A DNA stretch of 38,075 nt from Streptomyces rhizoryzae (GTDB lineage: Bacteria > Actinomycetota > Actinomycetes > Streptomycetales > Streptomycetaceae): the NCBI RefSeq assembly GCF_023155275.1, contig NZ_JALMUV010000059.1, positions 1 to 38,075 on the forward strand, in the 5' to 3' direction. This document shows positions 1-8,615 of this stretch, piece after piece. Every line of letters begins with the position of its first letter. Within the stretch, counting starts at the first letter, position 1. A program made the translations under genes and the position numbers. The notes under the pieces are model-generated. The model saw nothing but the letters and a program-made list of their open reading frames with translations, had not been told where the DNA came from and ran no database searches.

Positions 1-45
1 GGCATCGCCGCAGCCCTCATCAGCTACCGCCGACTCACCAACTGA
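1..45 (+). CDS. C-terminal tail of a truncated gene, possibly an IS5-type transposase
   Basis: Frame 1 is open from the window edge and ends at a TGA at 43-45, giving the last 14 residues of a protein (ending ISYRRLTN). A short basic ending of this type, ALI-x-YRRL, resembles the C-termini of IS5/IS427-type transposases as I remember them, but 14 residues cannot prove it. The gene starts outside the window. Confidence 0.35.
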   Translation, partial: GIAAALISYRRLTN

Positions 46-588
46 AACGACGTCTTAGAATGGCACCCGCAGCACCCGTGAAGGGGCATTGCACTGTGCG
101 CCGTCCTGACGGGCCTTGAGCCCGCGTGATGCGCTGGATACGACCACCGTCGAGACACCTGATGCCTACACATCGCAATCCCGCCCCGCGATGATCCCGT
201 CTGCCAACACCGGGTACTACGACTTCTCGGCAACAGACTCCCGACCCGGGCAGGATCCGCTCTGGGAACCCGACGACAGGAGCTCCTACACAGCCAGAAC
301 GATGCAAGCCGCCTGTCCGAGCGCGGTGGTCAGCAGAATCCAGCCGGACGGGGGGCTGCCACTCCCGCGTGCTCGGCATGGTCATGCAGTTCTCGGGTTG
401 CCGGTCAGGTCGTCCAGCAACCACAGCGGCGTGGGGGAGGCGGCAGGGCACCGTTCACCCAATCAGAGGGTGCGCATGACAAAATCCCGACTGCGGGCCG
501 TTAAAATCCGATAAAGTTACTGGCAGGAGTGCCGGGAAGTCTGGTCGGCGAGAAAGATCGCACATCACTGCCGACGAGGGATGCTCTC
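46..588. other. Intergenic region without a recognised gene
   Basis: About 540 bases separate the truncated tail from the antiporter start. Open frames here (for example 116-514 on the plus strand) have no recognisable domain and no coding-like third-position pattern, so I do not call them. The first bases after the stop could be the outer end of an insertion sequence. The last part carries the antiporter ribosome binding site (GAGGGA at about 576-581). Confidence 0.5.
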
Positions 589-2154
589 ATGACGGGCCTG
601 ACCATTGTTCTTCTGCTCGTGGTCCTGGCCACCGCCGTCGCCACAGGTGCCCGTCACTGGAGTCTGCCCGCCCCATCCCTCCTGGTCATCGCCGGACTGG
701 CCGTGGGCCTGCTGCCATGGGTACCGGACATCCACGTCGCACCGCAGGTGATCAGTGTCCTCGTCCTCCCTCCGCTGCTGTACGCCTCGGCCGAGGAGAT
801 ATCCGGCAGGGAGCTGCGCGCGGTGTGGCGCCCGGTGACCATCCTTGTCTTCGGGCTCGTTCTGGCTTCGGCGGTTGCCGTGGGAATGATCGCCTCCGCT
901 CTGACCCCGCTCACCACGGCGACGGCGTTCGTACTGGGTGCCGTCCTGGCCAGCACCGACCCGGTGGCAGTCACCGCGCTCGGACGTCGCCTGGCGCTGC
1001 CGCCGCGGGTGCAGGCGATGGTGCAGGCCGAGAGCCTGTTCAACGACGCCACCTCATTGGTGCTGTTCAAGGTCGCCGTGGGGACCGCGGTGGCCGCCGG
1101 GGCGGTGTCCATACCGTCGGCCGCCGGGCAGTTCGTTTTGCTCGGCGGCGGCGGAGCCCTGATCGGCGCTGGAGTTGCCGGGGTGGTGATGCTCATCCGC
1201 AGGCGCACGGAAGACCCGGTGCTGGAGACCGTCATCGCGCTGGTCACCCCCTACGCGTCCTACGTCCTGGCCGAGGACCTGCACACTTCCGGGGTGACCG
1301 CCGTCGTGGTCGCCGGTGTCGTCTTGGGCAGCACCGGCCACCGACTCTCCACGGCCCACATCCGCCTCCAGGTCCACGCCGTCTACGGCACGGTCGTCTT
1401 TCTTCTGGAGAGCGTCGTCTTCGCGATCATCGGCCTTCAGTTGCCGACCCTGGTCCGCCAGCTGGCCACCGACGAGCGCGGGTGGCCGCTATGGGTCCCG
1501 GCCGTCGCCTTCACCGTCTTGGCCATCCGGTTGCTGTGGGTCTTCCCGCTCTCCGCACTGATGCAGTACCGGCGCGGCAACAACCGCATCTCCTGGCGAG
1601 TCCCGGCCGTGCTGTCCTGGGCCGGTACCCGCGGGGTGATGCCTCTGGCCGCCGCCCTGTCCATCCCCCTGACCACCCACGCCGGTGCTCCGCTGCCGCA
1701 CCGGGCGCTGATCCTCACCCTCACCACCGGCACCATCGCCCTGACCCTTGTCGTCCAGGGCTTCACCCTCACCTCGGTCGTCCGCCGCTCGGGCATCGCC
1801 CTGGAGCCGCAGCACACGGCCCGCGAGGAAGCCCAGGCCCGTCGCCACCTGGCAAGCGCCGCTCTGGCCGAGCTGGACCGGTACGAGGAAGCCGACGCCG
1901 CCTCCGAGACCGTGCTCAAACACGTACGCCGCCATCTCGAAGCCCGCCTGCACCAAGCAGACGCCGATAGTGCCCCGGACACCTACGACTCAACCAACCG
2001 CCCCGCCGACGCCTATAGCGAGATACGCCGGGCACTGATCGCCGTCGAAACCACCGAACTGCAGCACCTCTACGAAAACAACAAGATCAGCAACACCACC
2101 CGGCGTCACCTTCAGCGCACACTCGACCTCGAAGAAGCCGGCCTCACCGGGTGA
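589..2154 (+). CDS. CPA1-family Na+(K+)/H+ antiporter
   Basis: Predicted inner-membrane cation/proton antiporter of 521 residues, exchanging Na+ or K+ for H+ in pH and ion homeostasis. Roughly ten to twelve hydrophobic segments fill residues 1-400. The hallmark STDPVAV motif and the following ESLFNDATSLVLF motif with its Asn-Asp pair are the CPA1 ion-binding signature. The C-terminal 130 residues are hydrophilic, charged and probably a cytoplasmic regulatory tail. I prefer the ATG at 589 because GAGGGA lies seven bases upstream and the first membrane helix follows directly. A GTG at 529 in the same frame has a badly spaced Shine-Dalgarno. The gene stands alone. The substrate ion cannot be told from the sequence. 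Confidence 0.9.
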   Translation: MTGLTIVLLLVVLATAVATGARHWSLPAPSLLVIAGLAVGLLPWVPDIHVAPQVISVLVLPPLLYASAEEISGRELRAVWRPVTILVFGLVLASAVAVGMIASALTPLTTATAFVLGAVLASTDPVAVTALGRRLALPPRVQAMVQAESLFNDATSLVLFKVAVGTAVAAGAVSIPSAAGQFVLLGGGGALIGAGVAGVVMLIRRRTEDPVLETVIALVTPYASYVLAEDLHTSGVTAVVVAGVVLGSTGHRLSTAHIRLQVHAVYGTVVFLLESVVFAIIGLQLPTLVRQLATDERGWPLWVPAVAFTVLAIRLLWVFPLSALMQYRRGNNRISWRVPAVLSWAGTRGVMPLAAALSIPLTTHAGAPLPHRALILTLTTGTIALTLVVQGFTLTSVVRRSGIALEPQHTAREEAQARRHLASAALAELDRYEEADAASETVLKHVRRHLEARLHQADADSAPDTYDSTNRPADAYSEIRRALIAVETTELQHLYENNKISNTTRRHLQRTLDLEEAGLTG

Positions 2155-2175
2155 CGGCGTCATCCGTCATAACCA

Positions 2176-2372
2176 TCACCGGAGTTGACAGTGCTCGCGC
2201 ACGGCCGGGTAGAGATGCTGCTCCTCGGCTACCGCGTGCCGCACAAGTTCAATCGTGAGCGTGTCGGTCAGCCGCTCGCGGTCGGCGCCGCGTCGTGCAA
2301 CTTTGCAAAGAGCTCGTCGACCAGACGGTGGCCGGCGGTCAGCTCCGCGATGACATCACGTCGTCCCCCCAT
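2176..2372 (-). pseudogene. Hemerythrin HHE-domain protein remnant, frameshifted and truncated
   Basis: On the minus strand an ATG at 2372 with AGGAGA upstream begins a frame reading MGGRRDVIAELTAGHRLVDE, which resembles the first helix of Streptomyces hemerythrin-like HHE proteins. That frame stops after about 32 residues. A shifted frame then continues with TIELVRHAVAEEQHLYPAV, the second helix including the His and EEQ-LYP motif, and ends at 2176. The family is usually 150-190 residues, so the C-terminal half is missing. A one-base indel plus truncation makes this a non-functional relic of a di-iron oxygen or redox sensor-like protein. It abuts an IS remnant, which may have removed the rest. 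Confidence 0.6.
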
Positions 2373-2401
2373 CGTCCGTCGTCTCCTATTTGACAGGCCC
2401 G

Positions 2402-2520
2402 CTAGTACTACAGCCGTTTGGTCTCACGGTGTGTGAGCACGGGTTGTCCGGGTGCGGTAGTGGCGGGCGCGCTGGTGGAGCTGGAGGGAACGGCGGTAGT
2501 GGGAGAGGTTCCCGGGGCGA
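2402..2520 (-). mobile_element. Solo end of an IS701-like element (remnant)
   Basis: About 70 bases from 2402 match the outer end of the insertion sequence at 3904-3985 with scattered substitutions: both start CTAGT-CTAC and share GGTAGTGGC-GGCGCG. Read on the minus strand, both encode the same kind of transposase C-terminus (HYR-R--RAH-P). Only the last hundred or so bases remain, directly behind the stop of the peroxiredoxin gene. Inference: an earlier copy of the same IS family inserted here and was mostly deleted. Confidence 0.6.
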
Positions 2521-2527
2521 GTGGCGG

Positions 2528-3175
2528 TCACGTCAACGAGTGGAGCGCGGCCACGATCTCGGACGGTTCGGCCCGCAGGGTGTAGTCGGTCGACACGAAC
2601 GCCCACCGGATGACGCCGGTCCTGTCGATGACGTAGGTGGCGGGCAACGGCAGGGTGCGGGCGTGGCCGCCGTTGACGCGGTGCAGGTCGAACCCGAACC
2701 CGTCGTAGACGCCGCCCAGTTCGCCTGAGAGGTCGAAGGCGATGCCGAACTGCTTGGCCACCTCGGAGCCGACATCGCTCAGGACCTCGAAGGCGAGCTG
2801 CTCCTTTTCGACAAGGGAGAGTGACTCGTCGGGAATCTGCGGCGAGACAGCCACCAGTTGCGCACCACAAGCGGTGATCGCGTTCTGGTGCTGCTGCAGC
2901 GCGCGAAGGGCGAGGTTGCAGTAGGGGCACCACGCGCCGCGGTAGAAGGTCAGCACCACGGGCCCGACCGCAAGCAGGCTGTCCAGCGCGATCTCTCTTC
3001 CGGCGGCTGACGGGAGCGTGAACCGCGGGGCCTGCGCGCCCACGCCGACGGCGCGGCCCGCCATGCCAGTCGCCGCGAGCTCTCGCGCGCCACGATCCAT
3101 GATCTCAAGTGCGTCGGCGGGAAGCTTGCGGTGCTTGTTCTCGTACAGGTTCTGTAGCTCGTTACGGAGGCTCAT
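2528..3175 (-). CDS. Peroxiredoxin-like AhpC/TSA-family protein
   Basis: A 215-residue thioredoxin-fold peroxidase that would reduce hydroperoxides in the cytoplasm. After an N-terminal helical region (residues 1-45) the AhpC/TSA fold starts at about residue 50, and the redox site reads RGAWCPYCNLALRAL, a CxxC-type motif typical of the 'peroxiredoxin-like' subgroup. The DRTGVIRWAFVSTDYTLRAEP ending is also characteristic. Start chosen at ATG 3175 with GAGAGG nine bases upstream. An in-frame start at 3235 would run through the operator. The gene is divergent from a TetR regulator and shares a 134-bp promoter region with two copies of one palindrome, so repression by that TetR is likely. Its stop abuts an IS remnant. 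Confidence 0.88.
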   Translation of the reverse strand: MSLRNELQNLYENKHRKLPADALEIMDRGARELAATGMAGRAVGVGAQAPRFTLPSAAGREIALDSLLAVGPVVLTFYRGAWCPYCNLALRALQQHQNAITACGAQLVAVSPQIPDESLSLVEKEQLAFEVLSDVGSEVAKQFGIAFDLSGELGGVYDGFGFDLHRVNGGHARTLPLPATYVIDRTGVIRWAFVSTDYTLRAEPSEIVAALHSLT

Positions 3176-3200
3176 GTCGACGGTCCTCTCTCCAAGGAAA

Positions 3201-3220
3201 CCTGGAACACTCGTTCCAGG
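3201..3220. promoter_or_regulatory. Perfect 20-bp palindromic operator, site 1
   Basis: CCTGGAAC-N4-GTTCCAGG with two perfect 8-bp arms, 26 bases upstream of the peroxiredoxin start. Size and symmetry fit a TetR-family dimer site. Together with site 2 it probably controls both divergent genes. Confidence 0.75.
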
Positions 3221-3271
3221 ATGGATCGGTGACAAGAATGACCGTGCGGTCGCCTATGCGTCAAGAGCTAT

Positions 3272-3291
3272 CCTGGAACGGTCATTCCGGG
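3272..3291. promoter_or_regulatory. Imperfect copy of the same palindrome, operator site 2
   Basis: CCTGGAAC-N4-ATTCCGGG: the left arm is identical to site 1, and the right arm has two changes. It lies 18 bases upstream of the TetR start, where a repressor would autoregulate. The centre-to-centre spacing from site 1 is 71 bases, close to seven helical turns. Confidence 0.7.
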
Positions 3292-3309
3292 ACCGGAAGG
3301 CGGTAACTC

Positions 3310-3906
3310 ATGCCCGACTACAAGCACTTCGACCCCGACAACGCGCTCGAACGCGCCGAGCGGCTCTTCTGGCAGCACGGCGCCGCCAAGGCGTCGATCC
3401 AGGCGGTCACCGTCGCGACGGGCCTCAACCGCTCCAGCCTCTATGCCACGTTCGGCGGCAAGCGAGAGCTCTACCTGGCTGCCCTGCGCCGCTACGTCCG
3501 CCACCGCGCGCGGCCCGCGCAGGGGCGGCTTACGGAAGACGGACGTGGACTGCCGGCGATTCGGGACTTCTTCACCGCACTGATAACGGCGCGCTGTTCG
3601 GGCGAGCACGCAGGCTGGGGCTGCATGCTCGTCAACGCTCACGCTGACGCCGACCACACCGATCCCGAGATCCGCGCCCTGCTGGACGACCACCACCGGC
3701 AGCTGCGGGACGCCCTGCACGCCGCCCTCGAAACCGCCCGCGAACAGGGACAGCTGCCCCCGGGGCTCGCTACCGAGGCCACCGCCGAGACCCTGGTTCT
3801 CCTCGCCTACGGGGTGAACGTCCGCTCCCGCACCGGGGCCGACGCCGACTCCCTGCTCGGCACGGTCACCGCCACTCTTGCGCTACTCGACGCCTCATGC
3901 CCCTAG
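3310..3906 (+). CDS. TetR-family transcriptional repressor
   Basis: A 198-residue regulator with an N-terminal TetR helix-turn-helix. Residues about 10-58 contain ALERAERLFWQHGAAKASIQ, TGLNRSSLYATFGGKRELY, the standard TetR pattern. The C-terminal domain, with GWGCMLVNAHAD and a long helical stretch, resembles the AcrR/YezE-like subgroup, whose ligand varies. GGAAGG lies nine bases upstream of the ATG. It is divergent from the peroxiredoxin and flanked by two matching palindromes, so it is probably an autoregulated repressor responding to an oxidant or electrophile. No redox-active cysteine pair is obvious in the N-terminal half. Its TAG stop coincides with the first bases of the downstream IS end, so the native C-terminus may be slightly altered. 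Confidence 0.9.
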   Translation: MPDYKHFDPDNALERAERLFWQHGAAKASIQAVTVATGLNRSSLYATFGGKRELYLAALRRYVRHRARPAQGRLTEDGRGLPAIRDFFTALITARCSGEHAGWGCMLVNAHADADHTDPEIRALLDDHHRQLRDALHAALETAREQGQLPPGLATEATAETLVLLAYGVNVRSRTGADADSLLGTVTATLALLDASCP

Positions 3907-5300
3907 TGCTACGGCCGGTGGGTTCACGGTGAGTGAGCGCGGGCTGCTCGGATGCGGTAGTGGCTGGCGCGGGCTCGGGTCTGGTGGCGGGTGCGCCAGC
4001 GGTGCCAGTGCATGACCAGCCACGTGCGAGCGGTGCGGGCGGGGGCGGGGACGAGCCGGTCGTAGAGGCGTCGGATCTCATTCATGCTCGGGGGCAGTCT
4101 GCGCTGAAATGTGGCGGCTCCGGACGGTGGCCAGGAAGGCCATGGCGAGCATGCACACGGTGGTGTTCCGGTACCGGGAGCGCCACTTGCGGACCTCGTG
4201 CTCGTCCAGGCCGACCTGACCCTTGGCAGTCTGGAACGCCTCCTCGACCATCCACCGCCTGCCCAGCCGCGGTGACCAGTTCGGCCAGTACAGTGCCGGG
4301 ACAGGTGTGGCACAGGAAGTAGGCAACCTCGCAAACGAGTTCGCCGGTCTTCTTGCCCTTCTTGTTGGACACGGTGGAGCGGCGAATCAGCAGATGGCGC
4401 TCGAAGTCGTGTGCTGTGGGAGCCAGATGGACGCAGGCCCAGTCGTAGTCGCGTGGGCCCTTGGCTCCGTCCGCGCACGAGCGGCGCTCCAAGATGCCCT
4501 CGGGTACGAGGGCATACAGTTCGCGGGCCTGCCGGGTGCGGCCGTCCGGCAGTGGCAGGACCTCGTCCTTCGGTGCGGCCAGGACGTGGCGCACCCGTCG
4601 TTCTTCCAGCCAGGCGCGCAGCGTGCAGCACTGCCCGTACGCCTCGTCGGCGAGGAAGTAGGTGAAGGGCACATCGGCTGCCAGGGCCCGCTGAAGCATG
4701 TTCCGGGCCAGCTCCGGCTTGGTCGCCACCAGAGCGGACCCCTCGGGCGGGATGCCCTGCTCAGCGCAGCGATCCTGGTGTTCAGCGGTGGTGCCGGCCC
4801 AGTCCTTGCCGAGGTAGAACTCGCGGTCGATCAGTGTGCGGCCCCGCCGGGAGCCGTAGGACAGGTGCACGCTGACCTGGGCGTTCCCGATCCGGCCCAC
4901 CGTGCCGGTGTACTGCCGCTGCACACCCGCACTCTTGGTGCCCTTCTTGATGTCGCCGGTCTCGTCCGCGATCAGCACCGCGTCCGCCTCTGCCAGGGCC
5001 GCGACTGCATAGTCCCGCACCCGGCCCCGCAACTCGTCCGCGTCCCAGGCCGCCTTCGCCAGGAAGCCCTGCAGCCGGTCGGGGTTGGGGTGCCCCGCGA
5101 ACTCCGCGAGCTGCCACAGGTCCTTGCGCGGCACCTCGCTCAGCAGACCGCGCACCATCGCCCGCAGATTCTCCCGCGATGCCGGACGCGCGAACACATC
5201 GTCTACCGAGGCACACAACGCCTCTAACTCCCCGTCCAGTGACCGGATCTCGGCCTCGCTCAGTACGCCCGTTCGCACCGCCCCCGACGGCAGCATCAAT
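3904..5300 (-). mobile_element. IS701-like insertion sequence, degenerate
   Basis: The right part of the element (3904-3990) is duplicated as a remnant at 2402. The interior encodes an IS701-family transposase on the minus strand. CTAG at 3903-3906 resembles the YTAR-type target of this family, but I could not identify a matching terminal repeat near 5300, so that boundary is approximate. The 5300 side lies within a phage portal relic. Confidence 0.65.
3924..5296 (-). pseudogene. IS701-family DDE transposase, at least two frameshifts
   Basis: The longest intact part begins at ATG 5296 (MLPSGAVRTG) and shows the family features: AVLIADETGDIKKGTKSAGV carrying the first catalytic Asp, QYTGTVGRIGNAQVSVHLSY, and later FLADEAYGQ with the second. 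The WMVEEAFQTAKGQVGLDEHE segment with the catalytic Glu is in a different frame, so one base was lost or gained near 4258-4275. A second shift at about 4080-4110 is needed to reach the C-terminal EIRRLYDRLVPAPARTA segment that ends at 3924. Full-length relatives are about 400 residues, as this would be if repaired. The protein as read is non-functional. It would have catalysed cut-and-paste movement of the element. Confidence 0.8.
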
Positions 5301-6102
5301 CCCACGAACGGAGCAACGAGCCAACCGCCATCACGTTCCGTGATCCACCGGATCGGCTGGCGGGGGCGCGGCTGCCGGTAGACCGCGCGACGGGCAAGCC
5401 GCAGCAGCTGACAGTGGAGGCTGGTGCGGTGTGGCAGCTGGGGGATTCGGGACGGATGGATGCGCTGGACACCTCCCCGCAGCTGGCCGAACTCCGAGCG
5501 CGGGTGGAGCACTTGCTGGACCGCGTTGCTTCCAACTCGCGGATTACGGCGGCAGGGTTGGGGACGTTGGATGCCTCGCGGGTGCCGTCGGGTATGCGCT
5601 GAAGCTGGCGTTGGGCCGCTGGATGCGCTGGTGGGGTCGATGCGGCTGGCCAGGGAACACAAGTACCAGTTGCTACTGAAGATGGTGCAGCGGCTGTACC
5701 AGGCCGGGCGCGCCGAGGTAGTGGCCGGCGGGCGAGTCGCTTGCTGCGCGGTTGGTGTGGGCGCCGCATACGCCCACCGACCGGGCGGCGGTGCTGGATG
5801 AGGTCGTCCAGGCGTATGGGGCGGGGGTGCTGTCGGTGGAGACGGCGGTGGCGATGCTGATGGATGCGGGCTACCCAATCAAGGGCGCTGCCGAGGAGGT
5901 CGTGCGCATCCGCGAGGCTGCGGTGCAGAAGCAGCAGGCCGTGATGGCGGCAGTGGCGCCAGGAGCAGTCAGCGAAGGCCATGGCCAAGGGGCGGGCGGA
6001 ATGGAGCACATTACTGATCGGGGCCGGGCACGTTCGGGTTCGAGGCACCAGATGGGCGGTAGCCGACAGCTGCGTTGCTCAACTGTGACGGCCGATGCGT
6101 AG
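5300..6102 (+). pseudogene. Phage portal protein, C-terminal part, multiply frameshifted
   Basis: Three plus-strand frames join into one protein resembling actinophage portal proteins. Frame 2 runs to about 5593 (PVDRATGKPQQLTVEAGAVW, then a leucine-rich helix and TAAGLGTLDASRVPSG). Frame 1 gives YALKLALG, frame 3 gives PLDALVGSMRLAREHKYQLL, and frame 1 returns with AGESLAARLVWAPHTPTD and GAGVLSVETAVAMLMDAGYP, ending at 6102. At least three indels separate them. The N-terminal half is absent, probably lost at the IS junction near 5300. Portal proteins form the dodecameric ring through which DNA enters the capsid, so this is a prophage relic. The call rests on pattern memory of the SPP1-gp6-like C-terminus. 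Confidence 0.55.
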
Positions 6103-6379
6103 ATTCTCTTTCCTGCAGTCCTGTTTCAACCTGCCTACTTTGACGCGACGTTGACGGGCTGGGAGATCATCGTCACAGTGTCAGCGCGATGCGAGGTGTT
6201 TGACTGGCGTGAGGACTGAACTCGGCGCCTGCCTCCGCGGAAGGCCGGTGAGCGAATGCGTGGGTTGCCGCGGCTCAGGCGACCGCTTTAAGGGGCCCGC
6301 TCCACTGGCAATGAAATGGCAATGGTAGGGTAAAGTCGGTCCGGTCTGCGCCATATGAGTGTGCCAAGGGGGATGGTTG
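6103..6379. other. Intergenic region ahead of the WXG locus
   Basis: No gene or clear structure. A TAGGGT about 50 bases ahead of the first WXG gene could serve as a -10 box, but no convincing -35 accompanies it. The AAGGGGGA ribosome binding site of the next gene is at 6366-6373. Confidence 0.4.
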
Positions 6380-6730
6380 ATGGCGATTTCTGACGGGTTT
6401 CAGGCTGATGTGGACGAGCTGGGGTCACTGTCCCGGAAGCTGCTGCAGAGTGCGGAGTCTATGGGGCGCGCGTCACGGAGTCTGCAGCAGGCAAGCGTCA
6501 ACGACCTTGGCAATGCGTGCATTGATGAAAGTGCGTCCGACTTCAGGGACTCATGGGATTACGGTATCGGCCAGATCGTCAAGACCCAGGTGGCACTTCA
6601 CGAGGGTCTGGAAGCGACGGCGCGGGCGTACCACGAGACGGACACCGCTATTCAGGAGGCGCTGTCGAAGGGGCAGAGAGCCGAGACGTCGGGTGGCGGT
6701 AAGGGTGGCGCAAAGTCTCCCTTCGGGTAA
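6380..6730 (+). CDS. WXG100-like small helical protein, putative type VII secretion substrate
   Basis: A 116-residue protein, predicted almost wholly helical, with the size and architecture of ESX/WXG100 proteins: an N-terminal helix with QADVDELGSLSRKLLQSAES, a central turn region with WDYG instead of a strict W-x-G, then a second long helix and a glycine-rich tail (GGGKGGAKS). Such proteins form helical hairpins, often as partners of a larger WXG-domain protein, and are exported by type VII systems. The next gene, 41 bases downstream, encodes a protein with a true WTG motif. ATG 6380 is chosen because AAGGGGGA lies seven bases upstream. No secretion ATPase gene is in the window, so secretion is an inference. 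Confidence 0.65.
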   Translation: MAISDGFQADVDELGSLSRKLLQSAESMGRASRSLQQASVNDLGNACIDESASDFRDSWDYGIGQIVKTQVALHEGLEATARAYHETDTAIQEALSKGQRAETSGGGKGGAKSPFG

Positions 6731-6771
6731 GTGAGTGCGAGCATCTGTGGTAGTCGGGGGAGCGATAGACG

Positions 6772-7971
6772 ATGTCATTTGCTGAGCAGCTGTGGGGATA
6801 TGGCGGCGGCGACCCGTATGAGAACAATGGACGTTTTCCGGGGCTGCAGTTCAATCCGGCCCCTGGGAGGGTTCAGGCCGTTCAGGACGTCCTCGACGAC
6901 CTGGGGCGGGCCAACAAGGACATCCGTTCTGCCATGGACGTCGTGGTAGGTATCCACAACGGCAGCTCCTGGACTGGCGAGGCTGCCGAGGGATTCCGTG
7001 AGAAGACTGCCTGTCTTCCCGGGATGCTGGCCACCGCGGGTCTGAGTTTCCAGAAAGCCACCGAAGCCCTGACGGTGTGGCACTCGCAGCTGGAGACCAT
7101 GCAGTCACGGGCCGGCCAGCATGAGCAGGCCGCCAAGGCGGCGCGGGAGCGGGCCGACAGGGCGTCCAAGAACCCCAACCTGGGCCTGCTCGGCGACGGT
7201 TCACTCAACCTCGCAGAGTTGGTCAGCGACGAGCAGATCGAGCGGCACAACCGTGCGGTGGAAGAACTGGACGCCGCCAATGCCGAACTCGAAGGCATCA
7301 TTTCCCGCGCAGGCGGGATCCGAACGCAGCACGAGGAACTCGCCGGCACCGTAGCCGCCGTGCTGAAAGATGCCGGAGAGCAGGCGCCGGATGCTCCAGG
7401 GCTGCTGGACGGCCTCAAAAATCTGGCCATGAGCGTCCTGACGTTCCAGAACGAGCTGGGCAGCTGGATCAAGAAGCACGCCAACGCCATCGCCGCCATC
7501 GGCGATGTGCTGTCGCTGGTGAGCACGACCATCGGCACCATCGGACTGGCCTGCGACATGGTCGGTTTGGGCCTTGTCGGCGGTCCGCTCGGAGGCATCG
7601 CCATAGGGTTCTCCGGTGCCGCTCTGGTAGCGCACGGCGCGGCCAAGCTGGCGGGGGCGGATGTGTCGGCCGCGACCCTTGGGTGGGACGGGCTGGGTGT
7701 CATCAGTGGGGGCGTGGCGAGTGCCGCACTCGAAGACGGCGGGAAGCTGCTGACAAAGATCCCGAAAATCATCGGCGCGGAGCGGGGCGTGACAGGGACG
7801 GGGACGGTCCAGACGATCCTGGGCCTGGTGGGGGATGACAGCGTGCTGAAGCATTTCGCCCCCCACGGTGACATGCAACGTCAGATGAGTCTGGGAGGCA
7901 CCGTGCCGCTTTTCCTTGCTCTGAAGAACGCCTGGGACTCGGGCAGCGAGAAAGACAGGAGCGCCCAGTGA
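6772..7971 (+). CDS. Large WXG-domain protein with hydrophobic C-terminal region, putative T7SS effector or toxin carrier
   Basis: A 399-residue protein. Residues about 30-120 form a WXG100/LXG-like helical domain with the W-x-G motif at residues 67-69 (SSWTGEAAEGFREK). Residues 120-215 are charged coiled coil (KAARERADRASKN; EELDAANAELEG). Residues 235-300 contain glycine-rich hydrophobic stretches (TIGLACDMVGLGLVGGPLGG) that could insert in a membrane. The last 100 residues match no toxin fold I recognise. Proteins with this plan are typical type VII secretion substrates in Streptomyces. It follows the small WXG-like gene and overlaps the next membrane protein gene by four bases, so all are probably one transcript. 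Confidence 0.65.
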   Translation: MSFAEQLWGYGGGDPYENNGRFPGLQFNPAPGRVQAVQDVLDDLGRANKDIRSAMDVVVGIHNGSSWTGEAAEGFREKTACLPGMLATAGLSFQKATEALTVWHSQLETMQSRAGQHEQAAKAARERADRASKNPNLGLLGDGSLNLAELVSDEQIERHNRAVEELDAANAELEGIISRAGGIRTQHEELAGTVAAVLKDAGEQAPDAPGLLDGLKNLAMSVLTFQNELGSWIKKHANAIAAIGDVLSLVSTTIGTIGLACDMVGLGLVGGPLGGIAIGFSGAALVAHGAAKLAGADVSAATLGWDGLGVISGGVASAALEDGGKLLTKIPKIIGAERGVTGTGTVQTILGLVGDDSVLKHFAPHGDMQRQMSLGGTVPLFLALKNAWDSGSEKDRSAQ

Positions 7972-8615
7972 GGGGAAGTCTCTGGCCGCTTCTGTGCGTG
8001 CTGCTGCTGATGGGCGTGGTGGCGCTGATCGTGTCGCTGATGAATCGGACGCCGGCGGGGACTGTCCGTAAGCGGGCGGAGATTCGTGTTCCCGAGCCTG
8101 ACAGAGGGCGGGAGTACACCGTCTGGCTGGCGCGGCAGCAGGGCTATGACCTCTCGCACCGCGTCGGAGCCAGAGTTGCCCGGCACTTTGTCTTCCGCCC
8201 CTCGCCCCATTATTGGCCGCCGAAGCTGGGCGGTCCGGTCGGGGAGGTCTTCCTGCCGGCTGGGTATCCCCCGCCGTCTGCGGAGGAGCTGCTGGGCATC
8301 GGCAAGGAGATCCGGCGAACCGAGAACCTCAGCAATGGTCTTTTCCTGGCGAACTGTGGGCTGTCTTCCGGGGTGGTGTACGGGGGCGAGGCCCTGCGGC
8401 GGTGGTGTGCCGGTGGCGAGGTGCGGGCCGTGGTGACGGTAGCGGTCGCGTTTGCGGTGATCGGGTTCCTGGCCACGCTCAAACTCTCGGTGGACTACCG
8501 CCGACGGCGACGCAGGTTCAACTTCTCCGCGCCCGGCGGGCCCCGCCTCGCGCCTTTGTCGCCACCGGGCGCCATGCCACCTGCCGGTACAGGGAACGAA
8601 AGGCACTGGCAGTGA
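7968..8615 (+). CDS. Two-pass membrane protein of the WXG locus, function unknown
   Basis: A 215-residue protein starting at GTG 7968, overlapping the previous stop. It has a membrane helix at residues 5-24 (LLCVLLLMGVVALIVSL), an extracytoplasmic domain of about 120 residues with four cysteines or fewer, and a second helix at about residues 148-168 (VVTVAVAFAVIGFLATL) followed by a very basic stretch (YRRRRRRF) that should stay inside. I recognise no family. The overlaps on both sides indicate translational coupling with the WXG protein and the next gene, so it may anchor or receive the WXG product, or serve as its immunity partner. That is inference from position only. Confidence 0.6.
   Translation: MRGSLWPLLCVLLLMGVVALIVSLMNRTPAGTVRKRAEIRVPEPDRGREYTVWLARQQGYDLSHRVGARVARHFVFRPSPHYWPPKLGGPVGEVFLPAGYPPPSAEELLGIGKEIRRTENLSNGLFLANCGLSSGVVYGGEALRRWCAGGEVRAVVTVAVAFAVIGFLATLKLSVDYRRRRRRFNFSAPGGPRLAPLSPPGAMPPAGTGNERHWQ

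Noticed and set aside
116..514. ORFs of 132 and 138 residues on opposite strands upstream of the antiporter
   Set aside because: They lack recognisable domains, good starts and coding bias; most likely chance open frames in GC-rich DNA.
717..1970. A 417-residue alternative frame within the antiporter gene
   Set aside because: It is rich in Arg/Gly/Pro with no domain. The antiporter frame has the conserved motifs and the membrane helices.
4078..4326. Programmed frameshift in the IS701-like transposase
   Set aside because: IS701-family transposases are normally read in one frame, and no slippery sequence or stimulatory structure is evident. Two separate shifts point to decay or error.
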